Positions 1 to 6,919 of a DNA stretch of 27,175 nucleotides are shown piece by piece (the first letter of the stretch is position 1; the number at the start of each line of letters is the position of its first letter). The notes under the pieces were generated by a model. The model saw only the letters and a list, made by a program, of their open reading frames with translations. It was not told the origin of the DNA and did not search any database. The stretch comes from JAJYVT01 sp036796435. Lineage in GTDB: Bacteria > Actinomycetota > Acidimicrobiia > Acidimicrobiales > RAAP-2. The position numbers were made by a program, and so were the translations under genes. The stretch spans positions 1 through 27,175 of the forward strand of contig DAIRCY010000031.1 of NCBI GenBank assembly GCA_036796435.1, written 5' to 3'.

Positions 1-162
1 GTGGCCGCCGTCTCGGTCCTCGCGTGCACACGCCGCGTGCCCGGGCTCGTCGCGCTGGCAGTCCATGCGCGGATCGGCACCAAGGAGCTGTCCGAGATGA
101 TGTACGCGTACCCGACGTTCCACCGGGCCATCGAAGCGGCGCTCGCCGACCTGCACGACTGA
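1..162 (+). CDS. C-terminal end of a FAD-dependent pyridine nucleotide-disulfide oxidoreductase (partial)
   Basis: The frame is open from the first base to a TGA at 160-162 and gives 53 residues. The end reads VHARIGTKELSEMMYAYPTF, followed by a short helix ending ALADLHD. This is the usual end of the dimerisation domain in the mercuric reductase/lipoamide dehydrogenase family, where a helix and a YAYPTF- or AHPTF-type motif close the protein. The FAD and NAD(P) domains and the redox-active cysteines lie outside the window, so the substrate cannot be named. The gene runs toward the leftward membrane gene ending at 226 and leaves about 60 non-coding bases between. The family is fairly sure; the function is open. 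Confidence 0.72.
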   Translation: MAAVSVLACTRRVPGLVALAVHARIGTKELSEMMYAYPTFHRAIEAALADLHD

Positions 163-185
163 TCGCCGACGACCTGCGCGACTGA
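143..185. repeat. Imperfect tandem duplication across the stop codon of the first gene
   Basis: Bases 143-162 (TCGCCGACCTGCACGACTGA) are followed directly by a second copy at 163-185 that has three extra bases and one substitution. The first copy carries the end of the oxidoreductase gene and its stop. The second lies in the spacer. It looks like a recent small duplication, with no sign of function. Confidence 0.7.
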
Positions 186-225
186 TCGGCCCGTGCAGGC
201 GACGACCGGCCTCGGGTCGGTCCGA

Positions 226-420
226 TCAAGGGCGCTGGCCGAAGAGGTGCCAGCCCGCTTCGGCCCACACCGCCAGCGAGAGCAGCCGCCCAAGCCAGGA
301 GCCGAGGATGGCGCGCAGCACCGCGGCGATCCCCGGCATTGTCGGCACGGCGCGGGTGACGACCGACCATGCGAGCCACGACGCGCCGACGAGCACCCAC
401 ACCGCGGCCCCGATCGTCAC
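226..420 (-). CDS. Small two-helix membrane protein, DUF6186-like
   Basis: The protein has 64 residues and starts at a GTG (420-418) that overlaps the TGA of the upstream gene as GTGA. A GAGG lies about 10 bases upstream of the start. There are two hydrophobic segments, about residues 3-20 and 43-60, and the end reads WAEAGWHLFGQRP. Short actinobacterial proteins of this shape, with a PT motif after the first helix and a W-x(3)-GWH-F end, are grouped as DUF6186 as far as I recall. No function is known to me. It was first suspected to be the frameshifted end of the upstream gene, but the overlap and ribosome-binding site favour a separate coupled gene. Confidence 0.62.
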   Translation of the reverse strand: MTIGAAVWVLVGASWLAWSVVTRAVPTMPGIAAVLRAILGSWLGRLLSLAVWAEAGWHLFGQRP

Positions 421-1007
421 CCGGTCACCTCGTCGCAGCGAGAGACGCGAGGGAGACGCCTTGTCTTTCGGGGCCGCAGCGCGGCAGCGTGGGGCGACTG
501 TGTCGCCTTCTGCGCTCCCGACCGAGGCCGACGCCAACCGAGCGCGAGAGACAGCCCGAGGGCGAGCCAGGCGGCGAAGACGAGGGCGCGGCCCCAGTCG
601 TGGCCGGTGACGGCGCCGAAGAGGCGGCTGAGGGTCGGGAGGGAGCGCTCTTGCTCCACGAAGCTCGCCGTGTCCCAGCCGGCCGTCCCCGCGAGCAGGA
701 CCACCCAGCCGACGGTGCCGATGAGCGCCCGGCGCCGGGTGCGCCACGCGACCCCGACGCGGCGAGCGCTGCCGACTGCGGCCGAGATCCACGCTCGGCT
801 CACGGCTCGCTGCCGACCGCGGCCCACGGCGACCGCCAGGAGGACGATCGTCGCGACGACGGCGAGGATGCTCGCGTGCGACGCCGTCGAGAACCTGCCC
901 TGCACTCCCTCCCAGCCGGCGATCGCCGCGACGAGGACCGTCGTCGCCAGCCCGACGGCGATACGGGCCGGGTGGCTGCGGACCGGCTGAGGCGCATCGG
1001 CGCGCAC
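417..1007 (-). CDS. Four-helix membrane protein with an internal DUF6186-like module
   Basis: The protein has 196 residues from a GTG start. Four likely membrane segments lie at about 14-33, 44-62, 96-112 and 138-157, followed by a basic tail of about 40 residues. The second half (residues 94-158, with SLPTLSRLF and then GRALVFAAWLALG) matches the downstream 64-residue protein in layout: helix, PT motif, GR, helix with W. The two genes may therefore come from duplication of a two-helix unit. It is cotranscribed and probably translationally coupled with the gene ending at 226. It reads away from the kdp operon, with 151 bases between the divergent starts. Function unknown. The start is the least certain part, since no clear ribosome-binding site is seen. 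Confidence 0.6.
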   Translation of the reverse strand: MRADAPQPVRSHPARIAVGLATTVLVAAIAGWEGVQGRFSTASHASILAVVATIVLLAVAVGRGRQRAVSRAWISAAVGSARRVGVAWRTRRRALIGTVGWVVLLAGTAGWDTASFVEQERSLPTLSRLFGAVTGHDWGRALVFAAWLALGLSLALGWRRPRSGAQKATQSPHAAALRPRKTRRLPRVSRCDEVTG

Positions 1008-1110
1008 GTCCGAGAGCCTAGGGAACGGGTGCGAGGTGCTGCCTCGCCCGCCGGCTGCCCCGGGGCGGGGGCCGCGCCGAGCCCACGTTCACGAATTGTT
1101 GATGCAGGCA

Positions 1111-1136
1111 GGCGTCGTGTCGACGCCGCGTTGACA
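1111..1136 (+). promoter_or_regulatory. Inverted repeat and TTGACA upstream of the kdp operon
   Basis: In the 151-base gap between the divergent membrane gene and the kdp operon, GGCGTCG (1111-1117) and CGACGCC (1121-1127) form a perfect 7-bp inverted repeat with a 3-base centre. TTGACA follows at 1131-1136. The repeat could be an operator or a small hairpin. The TTGACA lies too close to the GTG at 1159 to be a normal -35 for that gene, and no good -10 follows, so a promoter here is only a guess. Confidence 0.3.
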
Positions 1137-1158
1137 CTCGGGTCGGTTGACTGGACAC

Positions 1159-1242
1159 GTGGCCGATTTCCTCGTCGTCGTGGGTGTCGTGGCGTTCGTC
1201 GCCGGAATGCTGGGCCTGATCTGGGCCCTTGATCGGGTATGA
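1159..1242 (+). CDS. 27-residue single-span membrane peptide at the head of the kdp operon
   Basis: The reading GTG GCC GAT TTC gives a 27-residue peptide that is almost entirely one membrane helix and ends in WALDRV. Its stop overlaps the kdpF ATG as ATGA (1239-1242), which suggests coupled translation. Small ORFs of this kind before kdpF occur in other actinobacteria as far as I recall, and they also end in an acidic-Arg pair. It may be an extra small subunit or a leader peptide for KdpF translation. No ribosome-binding site is obvious, so expression is not certain. Confidence 0.5.
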   Translation: MADFLVVVGVVAFVAGMLGLIWALDRV

Positions 1243-1328
1243 CGCTCGTCCAGGGGATCCTGCTCGGCGTCTCGATCGCCGTGTTCGTGTACATCGGGGT
1301 CGCGTTGTTCAAGCCCGAATGGTTCTGA
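1239..1328 (+). CDS. kdpF: Potassium-transporting ATPase small subunit KdpF
   Basis: The 29-residue hydrophobic peptide ends VALFKPEWF, the typical KdpF ending of one membrane helix followed by a P-E-x-F tail. KdpF stabilises the KdpFABC potassium pump in the membrane. The gene overlaps the preceding 27-residue ORF by ATGA and is followed 14 bases later by kdpA, as expected for a kdpFABC operon. KdpF is so short that the call rests on this ending and the position. Confidence 0.8.
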   Translation: MTLVQGILLGVSIAVFVYIGVALFKPEWF

Positions 1329-1342
1329 GGCGGCGGTAACCG

Positions 1343-3100
1343 GTGAGCTTCTTCTGGACCATCCTCGTCCTCGTCCTCGTGCTCGGCTTGGCGTGGCGCT
1401 TCCTCGGTTCGTACATGGCCGCCGTCTTCGACGGCAGGGTCCACTTCCTCGGATGGGCCGAGCGTCCCTTCTACCGTCTTCTGCGGACGAGTCCGGACCA
1501 GGAGCAGACGTGGCGGCGCTACGCGGGGTCGCTCGTCATCTTCTCCGGCGTCTTCTTGGCGTTCGGCTATCTCCTGCTCCGCATCCAGGAGTTCCTCCCG
1601 CTCAACCCCCAGCACCTCGGCGAGGTGCCACCAGCACTGAGCTTCAACACGGCGGTCTCGTTCGTCACCAACACGAACTGGCAGAACTACGCCGGCGAGA
1701 GGACGATGTCGTACTTCTCGCAGATCGGCGTACTGACCGTCCAGCAATTCGTGAGCGCCGCAGTCGGGATCGCGGTGGCGATCGCCCTCGTGCGCGGCTT
1801 CGCCCGGCGCAAGTCCGACACCATCGGCAACTTCTGGGTGGACATGACCCGCTGCCTGCTCTACGTGCTCCTCCCGGTCGCGTTCGTCGTCGGCGTAGTC
1901 GCGGTGAGCCAGGGCGCCGTCCAGACGCTCGCCGGCCCGGTGGCGGTCCACGACGCGTTGAACCACGTCACCCAGTCGATCCCCCGGGGCCCGGCAGCGT
2001 TCATGGCGTCGATCATGCAGCTCGGGACGAACGGCGGGGGCTTCTTCAACGCCGACCTCGCCCATCCCTTCGAAAACCCCACCGGGCTCACGAACCTGCT
2101 CTACATCGTGTGCACCCTCTCGATTCCTTTTGCGCTCACCTATACCTTCGGGAAGATGGTGGGGAGCGTCCGTCACGGCGCAGCGCTCCTCGCCGCGATG
2201 GGGATCATCTTCGGCACGTGGGTCGGCTTCACTTCGTACTACGAGCACCACGCAAACCCTGCCGTCGCAGCGGCCGGGGTCACCGCTCAGCCCACCGGCA
2301 ACATGGAGGGGAAGGAGGTCCGGTTCGGCGACACGACGAGCGCGTTGTTCAACGTCTCGATGACCCAGACCTCCGACGGCGCGACCGACTCCGCCAACGA
2401 CTCGTTCGTCGGGATGGGCGGCTTCGGTCCCCTCACCGGCATGATGCTCGGGGAGGTCACGCCGGGCGGCGTCGGAGGCGGCCTTTACACGATCCTTCTC
2501 TTTGCGATCGTCGCGGTGTTCATCGGGGGGCTCATGATCGGCCGGACGCCGGAGTACCTGGGCAAGAAGATCCAGGCTCGCGAGGTGAAGCTGGCGGGAT
2601 TTGGGATTCTCGTCATGCCGATCGTAGTGCTGGTCCTCACCGGCATCGCCGTCTCGATGCACGCCGGGCGGGCAGGCCCGCTCAACGGCGGCCCGCACGG
2701 ATTTACCGAGATCCTCTACGCCTTCACGTCGCAGGGCAACAACAACGGTTCGGCGATGGCGGGGCTGACAGGCAACCACGCCTTCTACAACGTCGCCGGG
2801 GCGATCGCAATGTTGCTGGGCCGGTTCGCCATCATCGTCCCGAGTCTGGCACTGGCTGGCGCACTGGCCATGAAGAACGTCGTGCCCGCGTCCGCCGGCA
2901 CGTTCCGCACGGACAACCTGATGTACGTCGGCCTGCTCATAGGCGTGATCATTATCGTCGGCGGACTCACCTTCTTCCCCGCCGTCGCCCTCGGGCCGAT
3001 CGCCACAGAGTTGAGCCACAAGTTCTACTCCGTCGTGCCTCTGTTGTCCCATGCTGGCGCCAGCCTCGAACACTGGAAGCTCTGGACGGCACTTCAATGA
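1343..3100 (+). CDS. kdpA: Potassium-transporting ATPase potassium-binding subunit KdpA
   Basis: KdpA is the channel-like subunit that selects K+ in the KdpFABC pump. At 585 residues it is a little longer than the E. coli protein (557). About ten membrane segments are visible. The four selectivity-filter regions are recognisable: VSFVTNTNWQNYAGE, LGTNGGGFFNADLAHPFENP, a region near FVGMGGFGPLTGMMLGEVTP, and FTSQGNNNGSAMAGL. The GTG start gives MSFFWTILVL and is preceded by a GAGGCGG stretch. Its TGA overlaps the kdpB ATG as ATGA. A soluble loop near residues 305-340 (GVTAQPTGNMEGKEVRF) is normal for the family. Confidence 0.97.
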   Translation: MSFFWTILVLVLVLGLAWRFLGSYMAAVFDGRVHFLGWAERPFYRLLRTSPDQEQTWRRYAGSLVIFSGVFLAFGYLLLRIQEFLPLNPQHLGEVPPALSFNTAVSFVTNTNWQNYAGERTMSYFSQIGVLTVQQFVSAAVGIAVAIALVRGFARRKSDTIGNFWVDMTRCLLYVLLPVAFVVGVVAVSQGAVQTLAGPVAVHDALNHVTQSIPRGPAAFMASIMQLGTNGGGFFNADLAHPFENPTGLTNLLYIVCTLSIPFALTYTFGKMVGSVRHGAALLAAMGIIFGTWVGFTSYYEHHANPAVAAAGVTAQPTGNMEGKEVRFGDTTSALFNVSMTQTSDGATDSANDSFVGMGGFGPLTGMMLGEVTPGGVGGGLYTILLFAIVAVFIGGLMIGRTPEYLGKKIQAREVKLAGFGILVMPIVVLVLTGIAVSMHAGRAGPLNGGPHGFTEILYAFTSQGNNNGSAMAGLTGNHAFYNVAGAIAMLLGRFAIIVPSLALAGALAMKNVVPASAGTFRTDNLMYVGLLIGVIIIVGGLTFFPAVALGPIATELSHKFYSVVPLLSHAGASLEHWKLWTALQ

Positions 3101-5182
3101 GCGATCTCTCCGTTCCGCCCGCGAGCGCCCCCGCGCAGACGCCCGTCGCGCTGCCTNNNNNNNNNNGCGCGCGCCGGCGGGCGCGGCCTGTTCGACCGCG
3201 AGATCCTGCGGTACGCGGGCGTCGAGGCGTTCAAGAAGCTAGACCCGCGTGTCCAGGCGAAGAACCCCGTGATGTTCGTCGTGCTCGTGGGCACGGTCGT
3301 GACCTTCGTCGAGTCGGTGTCGCACCCGACCCTGTTCTCGTGGTCGATCACGGCCTGGTTGTTCCTCACCGTCCTGTTTGCCGACTTCGCGGAGGCGATG
3401 GCCGAAGGCCGGGGCAGGGCGCAGGCAGACACCCTTCGCCGCATGCGGTCGGAGACCGAGGCGCGTCGCTGTGACCAGCACGGCGGCGAGACCCGGGTGC
3501 CGGCTTCGGAGTTGCTCAGAGGCGACCTCGTGGTCTGCGAAGCGGGTGACGTGATTCCCTCGGACGGCGAGATCGTCGAGGGCGTGGCCTCGGTCGACGA
3601 GTCGGCCATCACGGGCGAGTCCGCTCCTGTCATCCGGGAGTCGGGCGGCGACCGCTCGGCGGTGACCGGCGGGACGAAGGTTCTCTCGGACCGCGTCGTC
3701 GTCCGGATCACGGCCGAGCGCGGAAGGACCTTCATGGACCGGATGATCCAGCTCGTCGAGGGCGCGTCGCGCCAGAAGACGCCGAACGAGGTCGCGCTCA
3801 CGATCCTCCTCGCCGTCCTCACGATCGTCTTCTTGCCGGTGGTGGTCGTGCTCCAGCCCTTCGGCTACTACTCCGGGGCGACGATCTCGGTCGTGGTCCT
3901 CGTCTCGCTCCTCGTCTGCCTGATTCCGACCACGATCGGCGCTCTTCTCTCGGCGATCGGCATCGCGGGCATGGACCGGCTCGTGCAGCGCAACGTCCTT
4001 GCCATGAGCGGCCGGGCAGTCGAGGCTGCCGGCGACGTGCAGACGCTCCTCTTGGACAAGACGGGGACGATCACCCTCGGAAACCGGATGGCGGACGCCT
4101 TCCACCCAGCGGGTCACCACACCGAGCAGGAGGTAGCGGACGCCGCGCAGCTCGCATCGCTTGCAGACGAGACCCCCGAGGGCCGCTCGATCGTGGTGCT
4201 CGCCAAGAAGCGGTTCGGCATTCGCGAACGCGAGCTCACCGGCACCCACCGGTTCGTCCCCTTCACCGCGACGACGCGCATGTCGGGACTCGACTTCGAC
4301 GGCCGTCAGATACGGAAGGGCGCCGCGGAGGCGGTCCGGCGTTGGGTCACCGAGCACGGAGGGACCGTGCCAAGCGGGCTCGCCGAGATCGTCGAGTCCG
4401 TCTCGCGCCAGGGCGCCACGCCCCTCGTGGTCGCCGACGGCGCCGACGTGCTCGGCGTCATCGAGTTGAAGGACGTCGTGAAGGAGGGGATCAAGGAGCG
4501 GTTCGCCGAGATGAGGCTCGCGGGGATCAGGACCGTGATGATCACCGGGGACAATCCGCTCACCGCCGCGGCGATCGCGCAGGAGGCCGGCGTCGACGAC
4601 TTTCTCGCCGAGGCGACTCCGGAGGCGAAGCTCGAGCTCATCAGGGCCGAGCAGGAGGGCGGCCGCCTGGTCGCCATGACCGGGGACGGCACCAACGACG
4701 CCCCCGCGCTTGCCCAGGCGGACGTCGGGGTGGCGATGAACACGGGGACGACGGCCGCAAAGGAGGCCGGCAACATGGTCGACCTCGATTCCAACCCGAC
4801 CAAGCTGATCACAATCGTCGAGATCGGCAAGCAGCTGCTGATCACCCGCGGCTCATTGACCACGTTTTCGATCGCGAACGACGTCGCCAAGTACTTCGCT
4901 ATCATTCCGGCGCTGTTCGTTGCCACCTACCCGCAGCTGAGCACGCTCAACATCATGAAGCTGCACAGCCCGACGAGCGCGGTGCTGTCGGCGGTGATCT
5001 TCAACGCCTTGGTGATCGTCGCTTTGATCCCGCTTGCGCTCCGGGGAGTGAAGTGGCGACCATCGAGCGCGCAGTCGATCTTGCGGCGCAACGTATGGCT
5101 CTACGGCGTTGGAGGCCTCATGGTGCCGTTCATCGGCATCAAGCTGATCGACCTCTTCCTCACGGCAGTCCACTGGTACTGA
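3097..5182 (+). CDS. kdpB: Potassium-transporting P-type ATPase catalytic subunit KdpB (interrupted by an assembly gap)
   Basis: KdpB hydrolyses ATP to drive K+ import through KdpA. The ATG overlaps the kdpA stop. Twenty codons precede 10 Ns, and the same protein resumes at 3167 as ARAGGRGLFDREILRYAG. The two sides are in frame only if the true gap is a multiple of three (or zero), so the gene is probably intact. P-type motifs are present in order: DESAITGESAPV (actuator), LLLDKTGTITLGN with the phosphorylated Asp at 4055-4057, a nucleotide-binding region with FTATTRMSG, and MTGDGTNDAPALAQADVGVA (hinge). About seven membrane segments are visible. The length of about 690 residues is typical. 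The Ala/Pro-rich start is longer than in E. coli. Confidence 0.96.
3157..3166. other. 10-N assembly gap inside kdpB
   Basis: Ten Ns separate two contigs. Taken literally, the 10 bases would shift the kdpB frame. Removing them, or using any multiple of three, restores it. They are therefore a placeholder rather than a measured length. Confidence 0.98.
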
Positions 5183-5195
5183 GAGGAGCTGAATC

Positions 5196-5780
5196 GTGAG
5201 CTCGCTGCTCTTGAACCTGCGCCGGTCACTCGCCGGGGTGGTGGTCCTCACCGCTGTCTTCGGCTTCGTCTACGCGTTCGCGGGCACCGGTGTCGCCCAG
5301 CTGTTCTTCCGCCATCAGGCGGACGGCTCGATCAGCGCGAACGGATCCACACTGGTCGGTCAGAGCTGGAACGGCTACTCGACCACCAAGATCGTCGACC
5401 CGCAGTGGTTCCACGGCCGTCCTGACGCCGACGACCCCCTCCGCGCGAACGGAAAGCTCGGCGCGAGCGGGGCGTCGAACCTGGGGCCGCGCTCGGAGGT
5501 GCTGGTCCAAGACGTGCAAGCGCTCGTGAAGGCGTGGCACCGGGTGGGGGTGAACCCGACGACGGACCTCGTCACGACCTCCGGCAGCGGGCTCGACCCG
5601 GACATCTCCCAAGCGGACGCGATCGCGCAGATCCCGATGGTGTCGAAGGCGACCGGTATCCCCGCTGCGAGGCTGCGCGCGCTCGTGATCCATGAGACGC
5701 ACGGGGCCCAGCTCGGGTTCCTCGGTTCGCCCTACATCGTCGTCCTCCAGCTCAACGAGGCGCTGGCGAAGCTGCGGTGA
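5196..5780 (+). CDS. kdpC: Potassium-transporting ATPase subunit KdpC
   Basis: KdpC is the single-span subunit that helps KdpB bind ATP. The protein has 194 residues, close to the usual length. One membrane helix (about residues 12-31) is followed by a soluble domain with the family motifs: FHGRPDADDP, GASNLGPRS, TTSGSGLDPDIS, a KATGIPAARLRALV region, and a closing LGFLGSPYIVVLQLNEAL. GAGAGGAG sits a few bases before the GTG start, 13 bases after the kdpB stop. The end IVVLQLN differs slightly from the usual VNVLxLN. Confidence 0.95.
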   Translation: MSSLLLNLRRSLAGVVVLTAVFGFVYAFAGTGVAQLFFRHQADGSISANGSTLVGQSWNGYSTTKIVDPQWFHGRPDADDPLRANGKLGASGASNLGPRSEVLVQDVQALVKAWHRVGVNPTTDLVTTSGSGLDPDISQADAIAQIPMVSKATGIPAARLRALVIHETHGAQLGFLGSPYIVVLQLNEALAKLR

Positions 5781-5811
5781 GCGCGCGGCGAGTGGCCCCG
5801 GTGGTGCGAGG

Positions 5812-6261
5812 GTGAGCGACTGGCTCCCCACCGACGCGATTGAGTGGAACGGACGGCCCGTCGCCCGTCGGGTCGCCGACGCCGCAGCGCGCCAGCGTGC
5901 CTCGCTGAGGGGAGTGGTCCGTGGGGTCGTGCCGCGCCGCGCACACCCGGTCAGGGGCGGCCGCGCCCGGACGGTCCGGCAAGACCCGGGCACGGTTCTC
6001 GACGCGTGGATCGACGATGGCACCGCATCGATCACGTTGCGATGGCTCGGCCGTGAGGCGAGCGCCGGCGTCGTCCCGGGTGCGATGCTCGAAGTCGAAG
6101 GGACCGTCTCCCCGCAGCGGGGCCGCCTCGTGATCTTGAACCCGCTGTATCGCTTCGTCGGGCCCGGAACGAAAGCGTCGTCCTCGTGCGATGCTTCTGC
6201 GGCCCCCGCGGATTTCGGGGGGACCGGCGACGTTCAGGCCGAGACGTCGACCAGCTGGTAA
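5812..6261 (+). CDS. OB-fold nucleic-acid-binding protein linked to potassium genes
   Basis: The GTG start 31 bases after kdpC gives 149 residues. The central part (about residues 60-120) has the OB-fold pattern of a short actinobacterial family: a strand with DAWIDDGTASITLRWLGR, then PGAMLEVEGTVSPQRGRLVI, ending LNPLYRFV. The last 30 residues are low complexity and overlap the end of the convergent kdpE by 28 bases. From memory, a homologue in Mycobacterium tuberculosis (Rv2694c) lies close to the ceoB/ceoC potassium-uptake genes, so a link to potassium transport may be conserved. The ligand is not known. The GTG was chosen because upstream codons fall inside kdpC. Confidence 0.75.
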   Translation: MSDWLPTDAIEWNGRPVARRVADAAARQRASLRGVVRGVVPRRAHPVRGGRARTVRQDPGTVLDAWIDDGTASITLRWLGREASAGVVPGAMLEVEGTVSPQRGRLVILNPLYRFVGPGTKASSSCDASAAPADFGGTGDVQAETSTSW

Positions 6262-6914
6262 CCGATGCCCGGCTGGGTTCGCAGCATGTCACCCGCGGGT
6301 CCGAGCTTGCGGCGGAGCCGGTGCGCGTAGACCCGCAGGTAGTGCGCCTCGGCGCCGTAAGCCGAGCCCCAGACGTCGCGCAGGATCATCTGATGCGTGC
6401 ACACCTTTCCGGCGTGGCGCGCCAGGTAGGCCAGCAGGTCGAACTCCCGGCCGGTGAGCTCGAGGTCCTTCCCGCCGAGACGTGCCATGTGGTGGACGAG
6501 GTCGACCTCGAGCTCTCCGACGTCGATGGTCGTCGGCGACTCGGGCGCGTCGTCGGCGTGACGGCGAAGGGCGACCCGCAAGCGCGCCTCGAGCTCGGCC
6601 ATGCCGAAGGGCTTGGTCACGTAATCGTCGGCGCCCGCGTCGAGCGCCGTGACCTTCTTCGGCTCGGACGCCGCGGCGGAGAGCACGATCACAGGGACTT
6701 CCGTCCACTGGCGGATCCTCCGGACGACCTCCACGCCGTCCATGTCCGGCAGCCCGAGGTCCAAGATCACGACGTCGGGCGCGCAGAGCGAAACCTGTGC
6801 GATGCCGTCGCCGGCCGTGCGCGCGATGACGACCTCGTGACCTCTCGCGCTCAACGCGATCTCGAGGGCCCGCAACAGTGCTCGGTCGTCGTCGACGACG
6901 AGGATCCGTGCCAC
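6234..6914 (-). CDS. kdpE: KdpE response regulator (OmpR family)
   Basis: The protein has 226 residues. The receiver domain covers about residues 3-115, with the phosphoacceptor Asp52 in VVILDLGLPDMDG, an acidic pair in VVDDD, and the conserved Lys in YVTKPFG. The winged-helix DNA-binding domain covers about 130-222, with LTGREFDLLAYLARHAGKV, VWGSAYG, YLRVYAHRLRRKLG and GIGYQLV. This is the standard KdpE architecture, and it should activate the kdp operon when phosphorylated. The GTG start lies 5 bases after the stop of the kinase gene, with a GGAGG overlapping that stop. Its 3' end overlaps the convergent OB-fold gene. Confidence 0.93.
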   Translation of the reverse strand: MARILVVDDDRALLRALEIALSARGHEVVIARTAGDGIAQVSLCAPDVVILDLGLPDMDGVEVVRRIRQWTEVPVIVLSAAASEPKKVTALDAGADDYVTKPFGMAELEARLRVALRRHADDAPESPTTIDVGELEVDLVHHMARLGGKDLELTGREFDLLAYLARHAGKVCTHQMILRDVWGSAYGAEAHYLRVYAHRLRRKLGPAGDMLRTQPGIGYQLVDVSA

Positions 6915-6919
6915 GGGCC

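Noticed and set aside
226..1007. A frameshift that splits one membrane gene into two
   Set aside because: The second frame has its own GTG start overlapping the first stop (GTGA) and a GAGG at a workable distance, and the 64-residue product matches a known type of small protein on its own.
1131..1159. TTGACA at 1131 as the -35 of the kdp operon
   Set aside because: The matching -10 place reads GACACG and the start point would fall inside the first small ORF, so it is reported only as a sequence element.
800..3097. A 765-residue leftward open frame opposite kdpA
   Set aside because: It is rich in Arg, His, Glu and Asp as expected from the antisense of a GC-rich gene, has no recognisable domain, and lies opposite a certain gene.
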